Source: Phoronis australis
Lineage: Eukaryota > Phoronida > Phoronidae
Direction of reading: 5' to 3'
Assembly: GCA_002633005.1 (NCBI GenBank)
Contig: NMRA01000013.1
Span: 736,995 to 796,994, forward strand
Length of the DNA: 60,000 nt
Shown: positions 58,331 to 60,000 of the stretch, piece after piece
How the letters are laid out: each line of letters opens with the position of its first letter
Position numbering within the stretch: position 1 is the stretch's first letter
Notes under the pieces: model-generated
What the model was told of the DNA's origin: nothing
The model's database searches: none
What the model saw: the letters and a program-made list of their open reading frames with translations, nothing else
Made by a program: the position numbers and the translations under genes

Positions 58331-60000
58331 TTGTTATTGTACATATTAAATGCATGCATTTTCCATTGTTGTTGGCACATCTGTGGGATTTCACAGTTGG
58401 TAAGATTCACTTGAACTCGAACAGAAAAACACGTCAAGTTGGCACAAAACCAAAGAATCAAAAGATTGGAAGAATGTTATGTCTTCCCAGAAACATCAAG
58501 ACACCGTCAGAAAATTGCTTATTTTCGAAACTGTTTAAAGATGCATGATGTAGCCATTTGCAAGCACTGGAACCACTTCTTGTTTGTCAGAATAAGGAAT
58601 ACATCGAGACCAGTTATATAGCATGCGCACACTCAGCATAAAAATGGAGGCTTAAATTTTTGAAAATGTGGACCTTTTACGAAGTTTCACGGGGTATGTT
58701 CAGAGCTATGAATTGTGCGTTTGCCAAATTTTAGTACTTCCTGATTTTTTAGTGGACTTTCATCTTGTGTTCTACTTTTTACGGAGTTTTTGTTTCACTT
58801 TTTGCCCACCTCGCCAAATGGGGGGAGCTCATTTGAGGTCCCCTGGGTGTGTGCATGTATAGTTAAACGTGGAATAAGTCAAAAGTTTTGACAGGTCGTC
58901 CTGTCAAACCCATCCCAAATAACCTTTTGGCCATCCAAAAGACAGCCAAGACGGTGGTTATATAAACCCCTGGGCCGAGCAAGGGACACGAGTTAATCCT
59001 TGTACCACAGATTTAAACGAATTCTTTTATTAAGTAGCAATAACATGCAATCATAAATAACTACAGATCTGTCCCAAGTTAATAACCTTCTGTATGTACA
59101 GTGCTTATGTACACTATTTACACAGCAGCTGATTTTATCTGGGTCATCTGAGCACTAAAACATAGATAGCCATCATAACACACGACAGAGCCACCGGCAA
59201 GTGTAACCTTGAGCCAATCACAGCACCTACAAAGAAAGGTTAAAGGTTAATGTTGGGCCACTTCACAAATTAGCATACTTTACATGCTTTAAAAGCATAA
59301 TTTTCATTATGAACACAATCAAACCACTCTTAAAAACTATATTCAGCAAGCATCATTATCAAAATCTCTGCTTGACAACCATTTTTGAACAGTTCTCCAA
59401 TAGCAGGGATCCTATCTCAAAGTGCTACACAGCTCAAGTTGGCGACCAACAGGTAATACACGAACCTCATAATTTGTTTGGCGACCAAGTAAAAATCTCT
59501 AGTCGCCACACACAAAGGAGTAGTCGAGTACATGCCTAAAATACTGTAGGAAGTACATAGTGGGGAGTCAGATAACGTATTCTGCATTTCTTAGGCAAGA
59601 GGCGAGCCTGCGCAGGATATTGGGAAAAATTGGTCATTACCAAGCACAGGATATACTCATAATTCCCATTCTCGCGTATCCCAGTAGGCATTTGGTAAGT
59701 TACCATTTCAGATAATCCAGATTTTCAGTCCTAACCGTCGCCAACCAACTACACATCACGTGTGGGAGTTGGGACTTATGCACCACACAAATGGGGTTTC
59801 CTCATTTTGGCAATCTCGGTTTCTGTTTGGCAACGTGAGAATGTTGCCATGTCGCATTAGGTGAGTCGACGTTACGCTAAGCGTTGAGCTCTGCACAGTG
59901 TATCTAGCAAGTATTGTGTACATTGTTTAAAAATGCAATGAAAAATTAATGGTCTGGTGAATTGCTGCCGATCAAAACCCGGGCAAATACTTGGATGTTT
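58331..60000. other. Intergenic, no gene seen
   Basis: A small perfect hairpin (TTTGACAGG, loop TCGT, CCTGTCAAA) lies at 58887-58908. Otherwise there are only short open frames without homology that I recognise. Confidence 0.4.

Overview
The window is animal nuclear DNA. Genes are split by GT...AG introns, long introns are packed with degenerate mobile elements, and RNA polymerase III tRNA genes and tRNA-derived SINEs are present. Gene content (MAPKAPK2-type kinase, GT10 fucosyltransferase, a mannose-6-phosphate-receptor-homology membrane protein) and the small foldback elements fit an invertebrate, perhaps a deuterostome (hemichordate, echinoderm or amphioxus-like). That placement is inference; no sequence here fixes the species.

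Layout. (1) 4602-1341, minus strand: a two-exon GT10 fucosyltransferase. The first exon encodes only the Golgi membrane anchor and the second the whole lumenal enzyme; an unexplained open frame lies in its intron. (2) 4.6-14.4 kb: no convincing protein gene; repeats, a decayed LINE reverse-transcriptase tail (about 11.56-12.58 kb), a tRNA-Arg(TCG) and SINE remnants. (3) 18551-14488, minus strand: a three-exon gene assembled here for a secreted protein of 212 residues. It has a signal peptide and four predicted amphipathic helices, with the exon layout of LIF/CLCF1-type cytokines (tiny exon 1, helix A on exon 2, helices B-D on exon 3). This is the most interesting item. (4) 20134-19805, minus strand: the last exon of a second gene whose beta-rich end resembles a TNF-fold domain (tentative). 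(5) 23051 tRNA-Arg, then 23764-30393, plus strand: a six-exon type I membrane protein with an MRH domain; its introns hold two MITEs, a probable tRNA-Arg pseudogene and, downstream on the other strand, a second LINE fragment. (6) 31640-55956, plus strand: a nine-exon MAPKAPK2/3 orthologue of 393 residues, complete from glycine loop to nuclear-localisation tail. Its 11-kb first intron and 6.5-kb second intron carry several DNA-transposon families, one nested inside another. (7) 55957-60000: the kinase 3' UTR, then sequence with no recognisable gene.

How the genes relate. The kinase acts below p38 MAPK and in other animals controls cytokine mRNA stability, so its proximity to two cytokine-like genes is suggestive, but nothing shows a functional link. 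The four assembled genes rest on splice sites whose phases agree at every junction, checked by hand; no transcript or database search was available.
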